From Bin87 sp965204395 (GTDB lineage Bacteria; Chloroflexota; Dehalococcoidia; Lucifugimonadales; UBA3495): 64,000 bases of DNA. Below, piece by piece: positions 1-8,479 of the stretch; the first letter of the stretch is position 1, and the number at the start of each line of letters is the position of its first letter. The notes under the pieces were generated by a model. The model was not told where the DNA came from. It worked only from the letters and a program-made list of their open reading frames with translations, and did no database searches. Where the stretch lies: NCBI GenBank assembly GCA_965204395.1, contig OZ241987.1, positions 682,001 to 746,000 on the forward strand, read 5' to 3'. A program made the position numbers and the translations under genes.

Positions 1-104
1 GATTGACGGGTTGCTACGGGAGAAAGGACTGCGCCAGTAACGCATCCTGCGCGCATACGGACCGAACGCATATAACCAGGAACTCTTATGACCGCTACCG
101 TCGG

Positions 105-488
105 GTGTGGCCTGTGATCTGGGTACTGGTGGCCATCGGCGGCGCGGCCGGGTCCGTGCTGCGCTTCGCTGCCAATCGTCTAGCCGCGCACTATCTCGGC
201 CCCGATACCGTGGTCGGAATCTTCGCGGTCAACGTGTTGGGATCCTTCGCTCTGGGTTTTCTGGCAACCCTGTTCATCCAACGATCCGGCCTACCTATTG
301 AATTGCGGGCGATGGCGACTGTGGGACTGCTGGGCGGTTTCACCACGTTCTCTACCCTGGCATTCGACGGCGTCAGGCTGCTCTCCAGCGGAGAGTACGT
401 GCGGGCTGCGTTGTCGCTGGCGGCGAACGTGATGGTTGGATTGTTGGCGGCTTGGCTGGGCGTTGTGGCTGCGCGGACGGTTTCTTGA
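105..488 (+). CDS. crcB: Fluoride ion channel FluC/CrcB
   Basis: Small four-helix membrane protein that exports fluoride as a dual-topology dimer (family knowledge). The 127-residue product is the usual length. It shows the family's early glycine-rich helix (GGAAGSVLRF), the NVLGSFALG segment and the GLLGGFTTFSTLAFD motif that carries the pore Phe and the Thr/Ser sodium-site residues. I chose GTG at 105 because it gives the usual N-terminus (V/M-W-P-V-I-W); an ATG at 88 is in another frame and stops after nine codons. The reading frame is open up to position 3, so a longer start cannot be excluded. No fluoride riboswitch fold is evident in the 100 bases upstream. The next gene follows after one base. 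Confidence 0.85.
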   Translation: MWPVIWVLVAIGGAAGSVLRFAANRLAAHYLGPDTVVGIFAVNVLGSFALGFLATLFIQRSGLPIELRAMATVGLLGGFTTFSTLAFDGVRLLSSGEYVRAALSLAANVMVGLLAAWLGVVAARTVS

Positions 489-489
489 A

Positions 490-1032
490 ATGACCCTTGA
501 GAAGAGACTACGACGCTATAGAGGGTGGGCCACAATCGGGGCCGTCGCATTGTTGGCGGCCTCCGCGGCGTCCGCGTGCCGGATTACGGCGGCGCCACCG
601 ACTCCGGTTCCTTATCTGCCGACTTTAACCTCGGGAGCAATGTATTTAGTTGGGCCGGGATGCATGAGCCTTCTGGAAGAGTACGATGGGCCCGTACCCT
701 ACCGGCCCAAAATTCCATGCCACCTACAGCTTGGCATGCTCAAACTTGAAGGGATCACCGGTTACGGCCTACCCGACGATTGGGAAACTAAGCGCCTGCA
801 TCTCAAAGCGGCTACCGAAACCGCCGAAGACGTTGACGGCGTGGCGGAGTTTCTCAGAGGACAGGGTTTCACCGAGATCAGAACCCATACGGGGGGAGAT
901 CCGCGCAACTATCCACCGGGGAGCGTCAGCTGGAATCAGCCTTACTCGCGTTTGTTGGCGCTGGACGCGATTGCTAATCTTGATGGCGTTACTCGTATCG
1001 ACAGGATCCGTGAGGCGCGCCCCGCACGATGA
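490..1032 (+). CDS. Putative small lipoprotein, unknown function
   Basis: A 180-residue product with a basic N-terminus, a hydrophobic stretch (about residues 13-29) and a cysteine at residue 30 after Ala-Ser-Ala, which reads as a weak lipobox, so it is probably an exported lipoprotein. A Pro/Thr-rich linker follows, then a soluble domain of about 130 residues with two cysteines (about residues 62 and 80) and the phrase AEFLRGQGFTEIRTHTGGDP. I do not recognise the family. The ATG at 490 lies one base after the crcB stop, so the two are likely co-transcribed. An earlier in-frame start at 436 would bury the signal peptide and is unlikely. Confidence 0.6.
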   Translation: MTLEKRLRRYRGWATIGAVALLAASAASACRITAAPPTPVPYLPTLTSGAMYLVGPGCMSLLEEYDGPVPYRPKIPCHLQLGMLKLEGITGYGLPDDWETKRLHLKAATETAEDVDGVAEFLRGQGFTEIRTHTGGDPRNYPPGSVSWNQPYSRLLALDAIANLDGVTRIDRIREARPAR

Positions 1033-1064
1033 AATGGTCCCGGCAAAATTGATTGGCGCGATGG

Positions 1065-1203
1065 CGTTGTGAGGACGGCGGCCCCGGTTGCCGTGGGCCA
1101 GCGCGGCGGCGCCATCTTTGGGTAAGCGGCCAGCCCGCGCCAGGTGCTCCAACTGGTCGCGTTCCTCTGAGGCAAACCTGACCGCAAACTTCTCTGGTAC
1201 CAT
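1065..1203 (-). pseudogene. Transposase N-terminal relic
   Basis: The minus strand encodes MVPEKFAVRFASEERDQLEH followed shortly by DGAAALAHGNRGRRPHNAI. The first part resembles the helix-turn-helix start of IS630-type transposases. The second resembles the GxxGLVHGNRGRPS phrase of ISNCY-type transposases. Nothing downstream continues a transposase, so at most this is a rearranged fragment. Recognition is by eye from about 45 residues, so confidence is low. Confidence 0.25.
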
Positions 1204-1886
1204 ACCGCCACTTCACCACAACACAATCCGGAACCGGCATGACATCTGATTTGGAAATCCTGAATCAACTTTGACTGACTACCAGGTTGGCATTGGCGAG
1301 CGACCAAAATCCGTGCTGCAAGGGGAACTCTGTTGAAGAATGGCGCGAGTAGAAGTGGCGCCCCGGTTCGTAGGAACTCCCGGAGCCATCGGAACGTTGA
1401 AGAGGAGCAACCATGGATCTGCTAATTGAGGCGACCATCAGCGTCTCCATCGACGATCCATTCATCGGCGATTCATTCATCGACGAATGGGGCAAAGATG
1501 AGGGAGGAGTACAGAGTCTGGCGCGTGACGAACTGGCCTGGAGGTTGCTGTGGGGCACCGACCACCTTGGGAACCCAACCACGCCCTTGAGTTCCTCCGC
1601 GGCCAGGGGCAAGTAATCTGGATATAACATGAGGGAGTAACAGGCTTGAGAGTCACCGGAAAACGAAAGTTGACATTGCCGGACAGTTTTCCCTGCGGAG
1701 TGCGTGGGGTCGGAGACCCGGCGCCTTCGAGGGCGAATCTGATGTTTGAACTGGGGATCACTGGCGTTCAATGGGTCGAGACGCTCACCATTTTCCTTTT
1801 TTGGGCCTTTGACAATGATATGCCGAGAATAAAGCGAAAGATCTACTGGAGCCAGCAGTAGGACCATTCTGGGTCGAGGGGTTGCC
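1204..1886. other. Intergenic stretch, no supported gene
   Basis: About 680 bases without a convincing gene. A 67-codon frame at 1413-1616 on the plus strand has an acceptable purine-rich site (gaggag) before its ATG but an unremarkable, unrecognised product; the other frames here look random. A purine-rich GAGGGG lies just before the next ATG at 1887. Confidence 0.4.
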
Positions 1887-3296
1887 ATGGAACTAGTCCG
1901 AGTGTGCCGTTTCTGTGGTTATATTGAGGCGGCGCCCGGTTCAGAAAGGTGCGCCAAGTGTGAAGCCTTTTCGGGCATGATATCCGTTCCCCGGGCCGAG
2001 GCGGAGCGACTGTCCCGCAGCCGAAGATTCGGCTTTCTCCGCCACCGCCTGCTCATACCGGGGATTGCCCTGGCAGTTATCGCGCTCTTGGCCTTCTGGG
2101 TATCCTGGAACTACCTGGGACTGGCCCCCAACCCTCCTGCTGCCTCCACAGATGTTGCGCCGACCCTTGACCCTGGGGACTGGCCGCAGGCGAGGCGTAC
2201 GGTGGAAGGAACCGGGTTCACCCCAAACCCTGTCCCGTACCCTCATGAGATCAAGTGGTCCTACAGTTCAGGGGGCCCCCTGCTCAACACGCCAGCCGTG
2301 GCGGGCGACCTGGTTTACCTTACAACGGATACGGGCAAGCTCGTGGCGCTGGACCGGACAACGGGCTTACCGGTCTGGGAGCATATTACAGGCTTTCCTT
2401 CAAGCTCTACCCCCGTCGTGGCAGGAGGGCTGGTGGTCTCTGCCGTTCGGCCTGGCCGGATACTGGCTTTGGATGCGATGACTGGGGCTCTGCAGTGGGA
2501 CAGGGACATGGGGAACCCCATCCTGGCCTCCCCTGTTGTCCGAGACGGCACCGTGTACATTGGAGTGGGAGACCACAAGCTCTACGCCCTGGATATAGCC
2601 AGCGGGGCTGTGCTATGGAGCTTCACCACCGATGACTGGGTGATAGCGGAAGTCTGCCTCGCCGACGACGCTGTCGTAGTGGTCTCCAAGGACAATTTGC
2701 TCCATGTGGTCGACACCGATACTGGGCGGCGGCGCTTGGTGTACGACACCGGCAGGTCCAGACAAATCCTGGGCGGACCGGCTACCCAGGATGACCTGGT
2801 ATACGTCGGGTCCCAGAAGGGCCGCGTGTGGGCCATAGACTGGCGGGCAAGGTCCCTACCCTGGGACCGCTTCAACCTCTTTTGGAAAACCACCTTTCAC
2901 GTTTGGGGCTGGCTGCCCCATCCGCCGTCACAGCGGGGAAGTGTATGGGGAGCCCAGGTCGAAGGTGACGTGGCCCAATCGCCGGCTGTCGACGGCGATA
3001 GAGTTTACGTTGCCAGCATCGCAGGGGTGGTCTCTGCTTTGGGGGCATCCTCGGGAGAGGTGCTTTGGGAAACAGACATGGGGAGTCCGGTGACCACTGC
3101 CCCCATCGTGGCGGGACCCACCGTCCTGGTTGGTACCGAATCAGGTACGGTTGCCGGTTTGGACGCCCTCAACGGACAGTTGTCATGGGGATTCGAGACA
3201 GGAGGCAAGATAACCGGCAGTCCTGTGGTGGCTGCGACAACCCTGTATGTCGTCTCCCATGATGGCAACCTCTACGCATTGGAGGCTGTCCGCTGA
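1887..3296 (+). CDS. Membrane-anchored PQQ-like beta-propeller protein with zinc ribbon
   Basis: The 469-residue product has three parts. Residues 7-25 form a CxxC...CxxC zinc ribbon (C7, C10, C22, C25). Residues about 51-72 are a single transmembrane helix. The rest is a beta-propeller made of PQQ/quinoprotein-like repeats with recurrent phrases of the type VYLTTDTGKLVALDRTTGLPVWEH and LYALDIASGAVLWSF. The ribbon is probably cytoplasmic and the propeller outside, by the positive-inside rule. The fold is that of BamB and quinoprotein dehydrogenases, but no dehydrogenase active-site segment is evident, so binding or scaffolding is more likely than catalysis (inference). A GAGGGG site precedes the ATG. 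Neighbours do not indicate a pathway. Confidence 0.75.
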   Translation: MELVRVCRFCGYIEAAPGSERCAKCEAFSGMISVPRAEAERLSRSRRFGFLRHRLLIPGIALAVIALLAFWVSWNYLGLAPNPPAASTDVAPTLDPGDWPQARRTVEGTGFTPNPVPYPHEIKWSYSSGGPLLNTPAVAGDLVYLTTDTGKLVALDRTTGLPVWEHITGFPSSSTPVVAGGLVVSAVRPGRILALDAMTGALQWDRDMGNPILASPVVRDGTVYIGVGDHKLYALDIASGAVLWSFTTDDWVIAEVCLADDAVVVVSKDNLLHVVDTDTGRRRLVYDTGRSRQILGGPATQDDLVYVGSQKGRVWAIDWRARSLPWDRFNLFWKTTFHVWGWLPHPPSQRGSVWGAQVEGDVAQSPAVDGDRVYVASIAGVVSALGASSGEVLWETDMGSPVTTAPIVAGPTVLVGTESGTVAGLDALNGQLSWGFETGGKITGSPVVAATTLYVVSHDGNLYALEAVR

Positions 3297-3736
3297 TATT
3301 ACAACGACGGTGGGTATGGCCGGATAGTTGGCGAGTTAGCGCATGCCACAGGAGGTGGGTAAGGTGGCAGATGCGGCAGATGCGCCGGGGGCCCTTCAGG
3401 AATTGCACGTTTGCTTCAGTGCGGCAAATAGGACTGAACCTGACCGCACTGATCGCTCACGCATCCTGACGGGGAGCTGCGGTCTCGGCATTTGAGCAGT
3501 ACGTGTTCCCCCGCCCCTGACACCCTTGGCAGGAGTGTCGGCACCAGAATGAGCAAACAGCCCAATTCTCGGACATCCTGCTGCTAATCCGTGAGAAGCT
3601 GGTTTATCTCCTGCCCACCCATGACCAACCCTTCGGGGATTCCAGCACATTCTGGCCCGGTTCCTTCCCAAATCTATTCACGGTACCGGGCATCTCACCT
3701 GCGCCTTGGTCCAGGTAGTTGGAAGAGCTATAGACC
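3297..3736. other. Intergenic stretch between convergent genes
   Basis: 440 bases between the end of the propeller gene and the end of the ABC permease gene, which point towards each other. I see no convincing coding frame and no clear strong hairpin followed by a T run. The peptide ABC operon ends here with no ATP-binding subunit genes. Confidence 0.4.
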
Positions 3737-4654
3737 TTATCTCCCCCGTAGCTTCGGGTCCCACGCGTCCCGCAGGGAATCGCCCAGGAGGTTGAACCCG
3801 AACACCACTACGAAGATGGCAAGTCCCGGGAACATGGCAACCCAGGGGGCCGTCCTCACATGCTCCTCGGCAGCCCGCTTCAACATCCCACCCCAACTGG
3901 GAACGTCCGGAGGAACGCCTACCCCCAGGAAGCTGAGAGAAGCCTCGATGGTTATCGCCAGCCCCAGGTAATACGTGGCTACCACCAGGGCTATCGCCAT
4001 GCAATTGGGAGTGATGTGCCGGAATACCAGGCGCAAGGGGGATGCCCCGATGGCCCGGCCCGCCAGTATGTAGTCCAACTCCTTGGTGATCAGCACCTGG
4101 GAGCGTACCGTTCGTATCACCGGCGCCAACATCCCAACTACGATGGCGATCATGACGTTTTGCAGGGATGACCCCAGCACCGCCACAATTGCCAGGGCGA
4201 TGATGAGGCCAGGCAAGGCCATCAACGAGTCCACCAACCTCTGGAAAGAGAGGTCTATAAAGCCGCCCGCATAGGTGGTGACCACCGCCAGGATGAACCC
4301 CAGGGCAATCCCCACCACCACGCTGCCGAAGCCTACGTACAGTGAAATGCGCGCCCCGTGGATTACCCGGCTCAGCACGTCCCGGCCGGCGTGGTCGGTA
4401 CCCATTATGTGGCCCTGCTGCGGTGGCAGGTGGACATTCTCCCGGCCCAGGCTCTCCTTGGGTTGATAGGGGGCAATGACGTTGGCCAGTATGGCCATTA
4501 TGATGAGCAGAATGGTGATTATGCCCCCCGTGGCCCCCAGGGGCTTGGTCCGGCAGAAACGCAAAAGCCCGGTTCCAGCATCCTGACCCCAATCTGCGAC
4601 ACTGACTCTCGCACGGGTCATTGCTGACCCTTCGGATCTCTGTTGCTCTATCAT
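3737..4654 (-). CDS. Peptide/nickel ABC transporter permease, DppC/OppC type
   Basis: Inner-membrane permease of a dipeptide/oligopeptide-type importer. From ATG 4654 it is 305 residues; an alternative ATG at 4621 gives 294. The 4654 start has AGGA just upstream and is preferred. The N-terminal extension, first helix (GGIITILLIIMAILANVIAPY) and the HIMGTDHAGRDVLSRVIHGARISL segment are typical of DppC. The EAA loop is present as GRAIGASPLRLVFRHITPN, where the ATPase would dock. It follows the DppB-type gene by 83 bases on the same strand and is the last gene of the operon. The ATPase subunits must be encoded elsewhere. Confidence 0.88.
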   Translation of the reverse strand: MIEQQRSEGSAMTRARVSVADWGQDAGTGLLRFCRTKPLGATGGIITILLIIMAILANVIAPYQPKESLGRENVHLPPQQGHIMGTDHAGRDVLSRVIHGARISLYVGFGSVVVGIALGFILAVVTTYAGGFIDLSFQRLVDSLMALPGLIIALAIVAVLGSSLQNVMIAIVVGMLAPVIRTVRSQVLITKELDYILAGRAIGASPLRLVFRHITPNCMAIALVVATYYLGLAITIEASLSFLGVGVPPDVPSWGGMLKRAAEEHVRTAPWVAMFPGLAIFVVVFGFNLLGDSLRDAWDPKLRGR

Positions 4655-4737
4655 TGTCGTCCTGCTTTCAAGTTGTCGAGATGGCTCCGTGGCTCGAATC
4701 GCCGAGGGCAATTTGGCCGAGGTTCCCGGCTATGGCC

Positions 4738-5697
4738 TCACTGGTACCGTATCCTGGGGTCCAGCATGCCGTAGACCAGGTCGATGATCAGGTTCAAGGT
4801 CAGCACCACTGCCGCAGTGAGCAGAACCACCGCTTGGATTACGACGAAGTCCCGGTGGATGATGCTCTCTATCAAGAAAGCCCCCAGGCCCGGTACGGCG
4901 AATATGGTCTCGATGATGATGGTGCCGCCCAGCAGACGGGCAAACTGGTAACCCGACACCGTGATGACGGGCAGGATCGCGTTCTTGAGTGCGTGCCTGC
5001 CCAGCACGATGGTTTCGCGCAGCCCCTTGGACCGGGCCGTCCTCACATAGTCTTCCCGCAGCACCTCCAGCATGGAGGAGCGGGTTACCCTGGCGGTGAA
5101 AGCCAGATCGTGAAAGGCGATGGCCAGAGCCGGAAAGAAAAGCTGCTTTAGGTTGAGGATCGGGTCCTCCCACAGGGTGGCATAACCTAACGGAGGCAAC
5201 CAGTTGAAGACGTAGGCCAGGAAGTAGATTATGAGGATCGCCAACCAGAAGGTCGGCAGGGCGATCCCAATGAGGGTCAGTGACCGACAGACGTAGTCGG
5301 GCCAGGTGTCCTGCCGCACGGCGGAAATCATGCCCATCGGCACGGCCACGACAAAAGCCATGAGGATGCCCATGATGGATAATTGCAGAGTGACGGCAAA
5401 CTTGTCCCTGATTTCGTCGGTGACCGGCTCCCGGTACCAGATGGAGATTCCCAAATCACCGCGCAGGGTATCCCACAGCCAGTCGAAATACTGGATATGA
5501 ATGGGACGGTCCAGGCCCAGTTCCTGGCGCAGCTTTTGCAGGTCCTCCTCGGTAACCGCTCCCGCCCCCTCCTCGCCGGTGAGGATGAACAACGCAGCAT
5601 CACCGGGGACCAGGAAGAAGAGGCCAAAAACGATTACGGTAGTCAGAAGCATGGTGGGAATGAAGAGGCCTATCCTCCTCACCACGTAGCCTTTCAT
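4738..5697 (-). CDS. Peptide/nickel ABC transporter permease, DppB/OppB type
   Basis: 319-residue inner-membrane permease, partner of the downstream DppC-type subunit. It begins MKGYVVRRIGLFIPTMLLTT, the standard DppB opening helix, and contains the EDLQKLRQELGLDRPIHIQY region, LPTFWLAILIIY, and the EAA loop YVRTARSKGLRETIVLGRHA. The start at 5697 is fixed by a strong Shine-Dalgarno (GGGAGG) immediately upstream; the 19 residues of open frame before it are not typical of the family. It lies downstream of the binding-protein gene in the same operon, with a hairpin between them. Confidence 0.9.
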   Translation of the reverse strand: MKGYVVRRIGLFIPTMLLTTVIVFGLFFLVPGDAALFILTGEEGAGAVTEEDLQKLRQELGLDRPIHIQYFDWLWDTLRGDLGISIWYREPVTDEIRDKFAVTLQLSIMGILMAFVVAVPMGMISAVRQDTWPDYVCRSLTLIGIALPTFWLAILIIYFLAYVFNWLPPLGYATLWEDPILNLKQLFFPALAIAFHDLAFTARVTRSSMLEVLREDYVRTARSKGLRETIVLGRHALKNAILPVITVSGYQFARLLGGTIIIETIFAVPGLGAFLIESIIHRDFVVIQAVVLLTAAVVLTLNLIIDLVYGMLDPRIRYQ

Positions 5698-5804
5698 CAC
5701 TCCTCCCGACGGTTCGGTGACCTTTCCATCCTGGAACCGGGAGTCAAAGGTCACTGTCTATGCTTGGCAGTTCTCACTCGTTTGGGTTGGACAACGTTCC
5801 CGCT

Positions 5805-5835
5805 GTCCTGGGGCACTAACACGGTGCCCCAGGAC
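5805..5835. terminator. 12-bp perfect hairpin between binding-protein and permease genes
   Basis: GTCCTGGGGCAC (5805-5816) pairs perfectly with GTGCCCCAGGAC (5824-5835) across a 7-base loop. It sits just past the stop of the binding-protein gene and before the permease genes. There is no T run on the reading strand, so I read it as a stabiliser or attenuator that would keep binding-protein mRNA more abundant than permease mRNA, rather than as a full terminator. Confidence 0.6.
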
Positions 5836-5875
5836 GGCCGGGTGTGGCGTCAAGATCGGACAGAAGGGAAGCCGG

Positions 5876-7765
5876 TTACTGGATGGGGGGAGCGTCCGGC
5901 CCGAGCAGCTCCGCGTCCGGGTCCCACCAAACGTGCTCATAGGTCCAGATGGTATGCGGGTGGTAGGGCGGCCGGAAATTCTGCATCCGGTAGTCCATGA
6001 TGCCGTTGCTGGCAGTCCAATAGAGGGGAACGTAGTGGCCCTCTCCCTCGTTGAGAATTGCCGCCATCTCCCGGAACAGCTCCCGTCGGACCTCCGAGTC
6101 CAGTTCCCTCGCCTGCAACCCCATCAACTCGTCAAAGCGGGGATGGGACCAGTTATGAGGGTTGCGGAGAGTGTCCTGGAAGAACCATTGGGCCAGCACC
6201 GTTTCCGGCTCCTTGAAGTAAAGGCCGGTGCCGATCTGGCTGAGGTCGTGGGTGCCATCCCGCAACTGGGCGTAGAAAGTAGCCCGGTCGCCAACCTGAA
6301 GTTCCACGTCAATGTTGAGCTTGTCCCTCAACTGGTCCGCCATCAGCTCGCTGTTGGTCCGTGTAAACTTGCTCTGATCCACGTTGTAGGTCAGCTTGAA
6401 CCCATCGGGGTAGCCCGCTTCGGTCAGCAGCCGTTTGGCTTCCATCAAGTCATCGGGATGCTTCCCGCCGTCGGCGCTGGCGCGAAAGCCTGGCAACGCC
6501 ATGACTTCTTCCTCACTGAGGGCATAGCCAGGCGGGAAGAAGTTGCCAACCAAGGCTGAACCACCCTGGGAAATCTCAGCGATCTCGTGGCGGTCCAGGG
6601 CCAGGTAAATCGCCTTACGCACCCTGGGGTCATCCAGCGGCGGCCGGTTCCAGTGGAACCAGAAACCGTAGATAGTGCTGGCGCCGCCCTTCAGAACCCG
6701 CATCTTGCCGCCGGTCTCCCTCTGCACCTGCTCCGCGTCCGCCAGCAGGATGCCGCCCATGATGTACCGTGCCATAACCTGCTGGGTCTTGAGGGTGGCC
6801 AGACGCCGGGCGTAGTCGGTGATGATGAACACCTTCATGCCGTCAGCATAGGGCATGGGGTCCTTGAAGTAATCGTCGTTGCGGTCGTACTCGTAGGAGT
6901 CGCCTTTCTTCCAGGACCTGAACTTCCAGGGGCCGGAGCCAAAGGTGTTCTTGAAACAGCAGTTGAAGTCGTCCTGGCTCACGCTCTCCAAGGCCTTGGG
7001 ATACATCTTGTAGTAGTCTGCCGCCAGCCAGCCCAGAGCCGTCGCTGAGGGGAACTTCAGGGGCATCAGCACCGTTTTGTCGTCCACTGCCACCGCGGTC
7101 TGGTACTCGTAAAAAGTACGGATGGCGACGACTCGGCCCCGCGTGACGTCGGGTTGCGCCATTCGGTTGAGGCTCCAAACGATGTCTTCGGCAGTTACCG
7201 GCGTGCCGTCGTGCCAGTTGGCATCGTTCAGGCGAAACAGGAAATTCTTGCCTCCATCCTTGACCTCCCAACTCTGGGCCAGGTCGCCGATAACTTCCTT
7301 CGGCTCCCTGGGGTTGTACATCAGGAGTTGGTTGAACCGAGGGCCGGAGGGCAAAAGGGTAGTGGTGAGACTGGCCCCATAGTGCACGTCCAGGAACCCG
7401 GGGTTGGCCATGTGCACAAAGACGAAGTCCCCGTTGTAGTGGTGGTCGGCGCCAATGCTCACCCAGTCGGGTCTCTCCGTCATGTGAACGCCGGCTACCG
7501 GGGTGGCGAACACCACCTTCTCTATTGGGACCTCTTTTTCTACTACTTTCTCAACCTCAACTATTTTTTCCTTCTCCACTTGCACTTGGACTTCCCTGGT
7601 AACTTCTACCTCTTTCACGACCTCCTTCTCGACGACCCGCGGTTCCGCCTGCTGCACGGGTTGCGCGGGTTGCCCGGCAGTGCCGCAAGCGACAATCAAC
7701 AGGACTGCCAGGGTCAGAGATGTCATTGCCAACGCCCTGAGATTCCGTGTGCTGATATACGTCAT
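5876..7765 (-). CDS. Peptide ABC transporter substrate-binding lipoprotein (SBP_bac_5)
   Basis: 629-residue extracytoplasmic binding protein of the DppA/OppA family. The signal peptide ends in a lipobox (LLIVAC), and the anchor is followed by about 45 residues of E/V/K-rich repeats of the type EVVKEVEVTREV, a linker seen in many Chloroflexota binding proteins. The mature domain has typical family phrases: LAQSWEVKDGGKNFLFRLND, WHDGTPVTAEDIVWSLNR and VRKAIYLALDRHEIAE. Start at 7765 is supported by GAGAGGAGG directly upstream; six in-frame codons before it are not needed. First gene of the operon; substrate is probably a peptide but is not determined by the sequence. Confidence 0.9.
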   Translation of the reverse strand: MTYISTRNLRALAMTSLTLAVLLIVACGTAGQPAQPVQQAEPRVVEKEVVKEVEVTREVQVQVEKEKIVEVEKVVEKEVPIEKVVFATPVAGVHMTERPDWVSIGADHHYNGDFVFVHMANPGFLDVHYGASLTTTLLPSGPRFNQLLMYNPREPKEVIGDLAQSWEVKDGGKNFLFRLNDANWHDGTPVTAEDIVWSLNRMAQPDVTRGRVVAIRTFYEYQTAVAVDDKTVLMPLKFPSATALGWLAADYYKMYPKALESVSQDDFNCCFKNTFGSGPWKFRSWKKGDSYEYDRNDDYFKDPMPYADGMKVFIITDYARRLATLKTQQVMARYIMGGILLADAEQVQRETGGKMRVLKGGASTIYGFWFHWNRPPLDDPRVRKAIYLALDRHEIAEISQGGSALVGNFFPPGYALSEEEVMALPGFRASADGGKHPDDLMEAKRLLTEAGYPDGFKLTYNVDQSKFTRTNSELMADQLRDKLNIDVELQVGDRATFYAQLRDGTHDLSQIGTGLYFKEPETVLAQWFFQDTLRNPHNWSHPRFDELMGLQARELDSEVRRELFREMAAILNEGEGHYVPLYWTASNGIMDYRMQNFRPPYHPHTIWTYEHVWWDPDAELLGPDAPPIQ

Positions 7766-7972
7766 TTTTGGGCCTCCTCTCAACGATATACGTCCGAAAA
7801 ATGGCGTTTAGAACAGTAAACGACCTATTTAGCCGCCAATAGAAGCAGAATTCGATACATATGTCAAGGGCGGAGCAATGGCTGTAACTGTTCAGAGTTG
7901 GTGAGGTGAATTGGCCGAATTGGGTTTGGAGATGGCTGGCGTTGGGGGTGGTGGTTATGTCATATAGCTGGG

Positions 7973-8202
7973 ATGGACGGTTCAATTGATCTCAGGACTC
8001 CCGACCGGGATGTTCTCATCGGCATCATCATCCGGCAGCAGGCCATCATTGAACGCCTGGAGAAGCGGATTGCCCAGTTGGAAGGCGGGGCAAGTCCGGC
8101 GGTTCGGGACGGATGCCCGGCCTGAAACCCGAAGGCGACGGGAAACCGGATCGCCCCGAGAAGCCGCGCCAGCCCCGTCGCTCGTGTCATTTACGGGTTT
8201 AA
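7973..8202 (+). pseudogene. IS66-type transposase N-terminal relic, frameshifted
   Basis: ATG at 7973 opens MDGSIDLRTPDRDVLIGIII and a helical RQQAIIERLEKRIAQLEGG segment (coiled coil) and stops at 8125. The other frame from 8113 continues MPGLKPEGDGKPDRPEKPRQ to a stop at 8202. Together they look like the leucine-rich coiled coil and the MPGxKPxG linker at the start of IS66-family transposases, split by a frameshift and then cut off. The catalytic DDE domain is absent. Confidence 0.5.
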
Positions 8203-8479
8203 ACTGAGCCCAAAATTATGTCGTTGTCCAGCGTTCCGTCAGTTTAACCGGGTGGCCCAGGCGGTTGAGAGCGCGTTCACGCATCAGGATCTCGGGCTCC
8301 GCCGAGCGCCGGCGACCCTCCGCCATGAACGGTTTTGAGCCCCCTGTGGTCAGGCAAACGACGGTGGAAACAGTTCCCTGGCGCCTCCTTGCGAACGTCC
8401 ATTCGCCGCGCGATAATTATTATCGCGCATCTTTCACCCGCCCCGATCGCCCCCAAATCCCGCCTCCGGAGACCCGCTC
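8203..8479. other. Intergenic, upstream of recombinase
   Basis: No coding frame that I can support. GGAG at 8467-8470 lies about nine bases before the GTG start of the recombinase at 8480 and serves as its ribosome binding site. An A/T-rich palindromic patch (cgataattattatcg, 8410-8425) interrupts otherwise GC-rich sequence and could be a promoter or recombinase-binding element. Confidence 0.35.

Noticed and set aside
3..104. Fluoride riboswitch upstream of crcB
   Set aside because: The conserved pseudoknot sequence was not seen in the 100 bases available.
88..117. ATG at 88 as crcB start
   Set aside because: It is in a different frame and meets a stop after nine codons; the family N-terminus fits GTG 105.
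1413..1616. 67-codon plus-strand gene
   Set aside because: Only the weak ribosome site supports it; product unremarkable and no neighbour relation.
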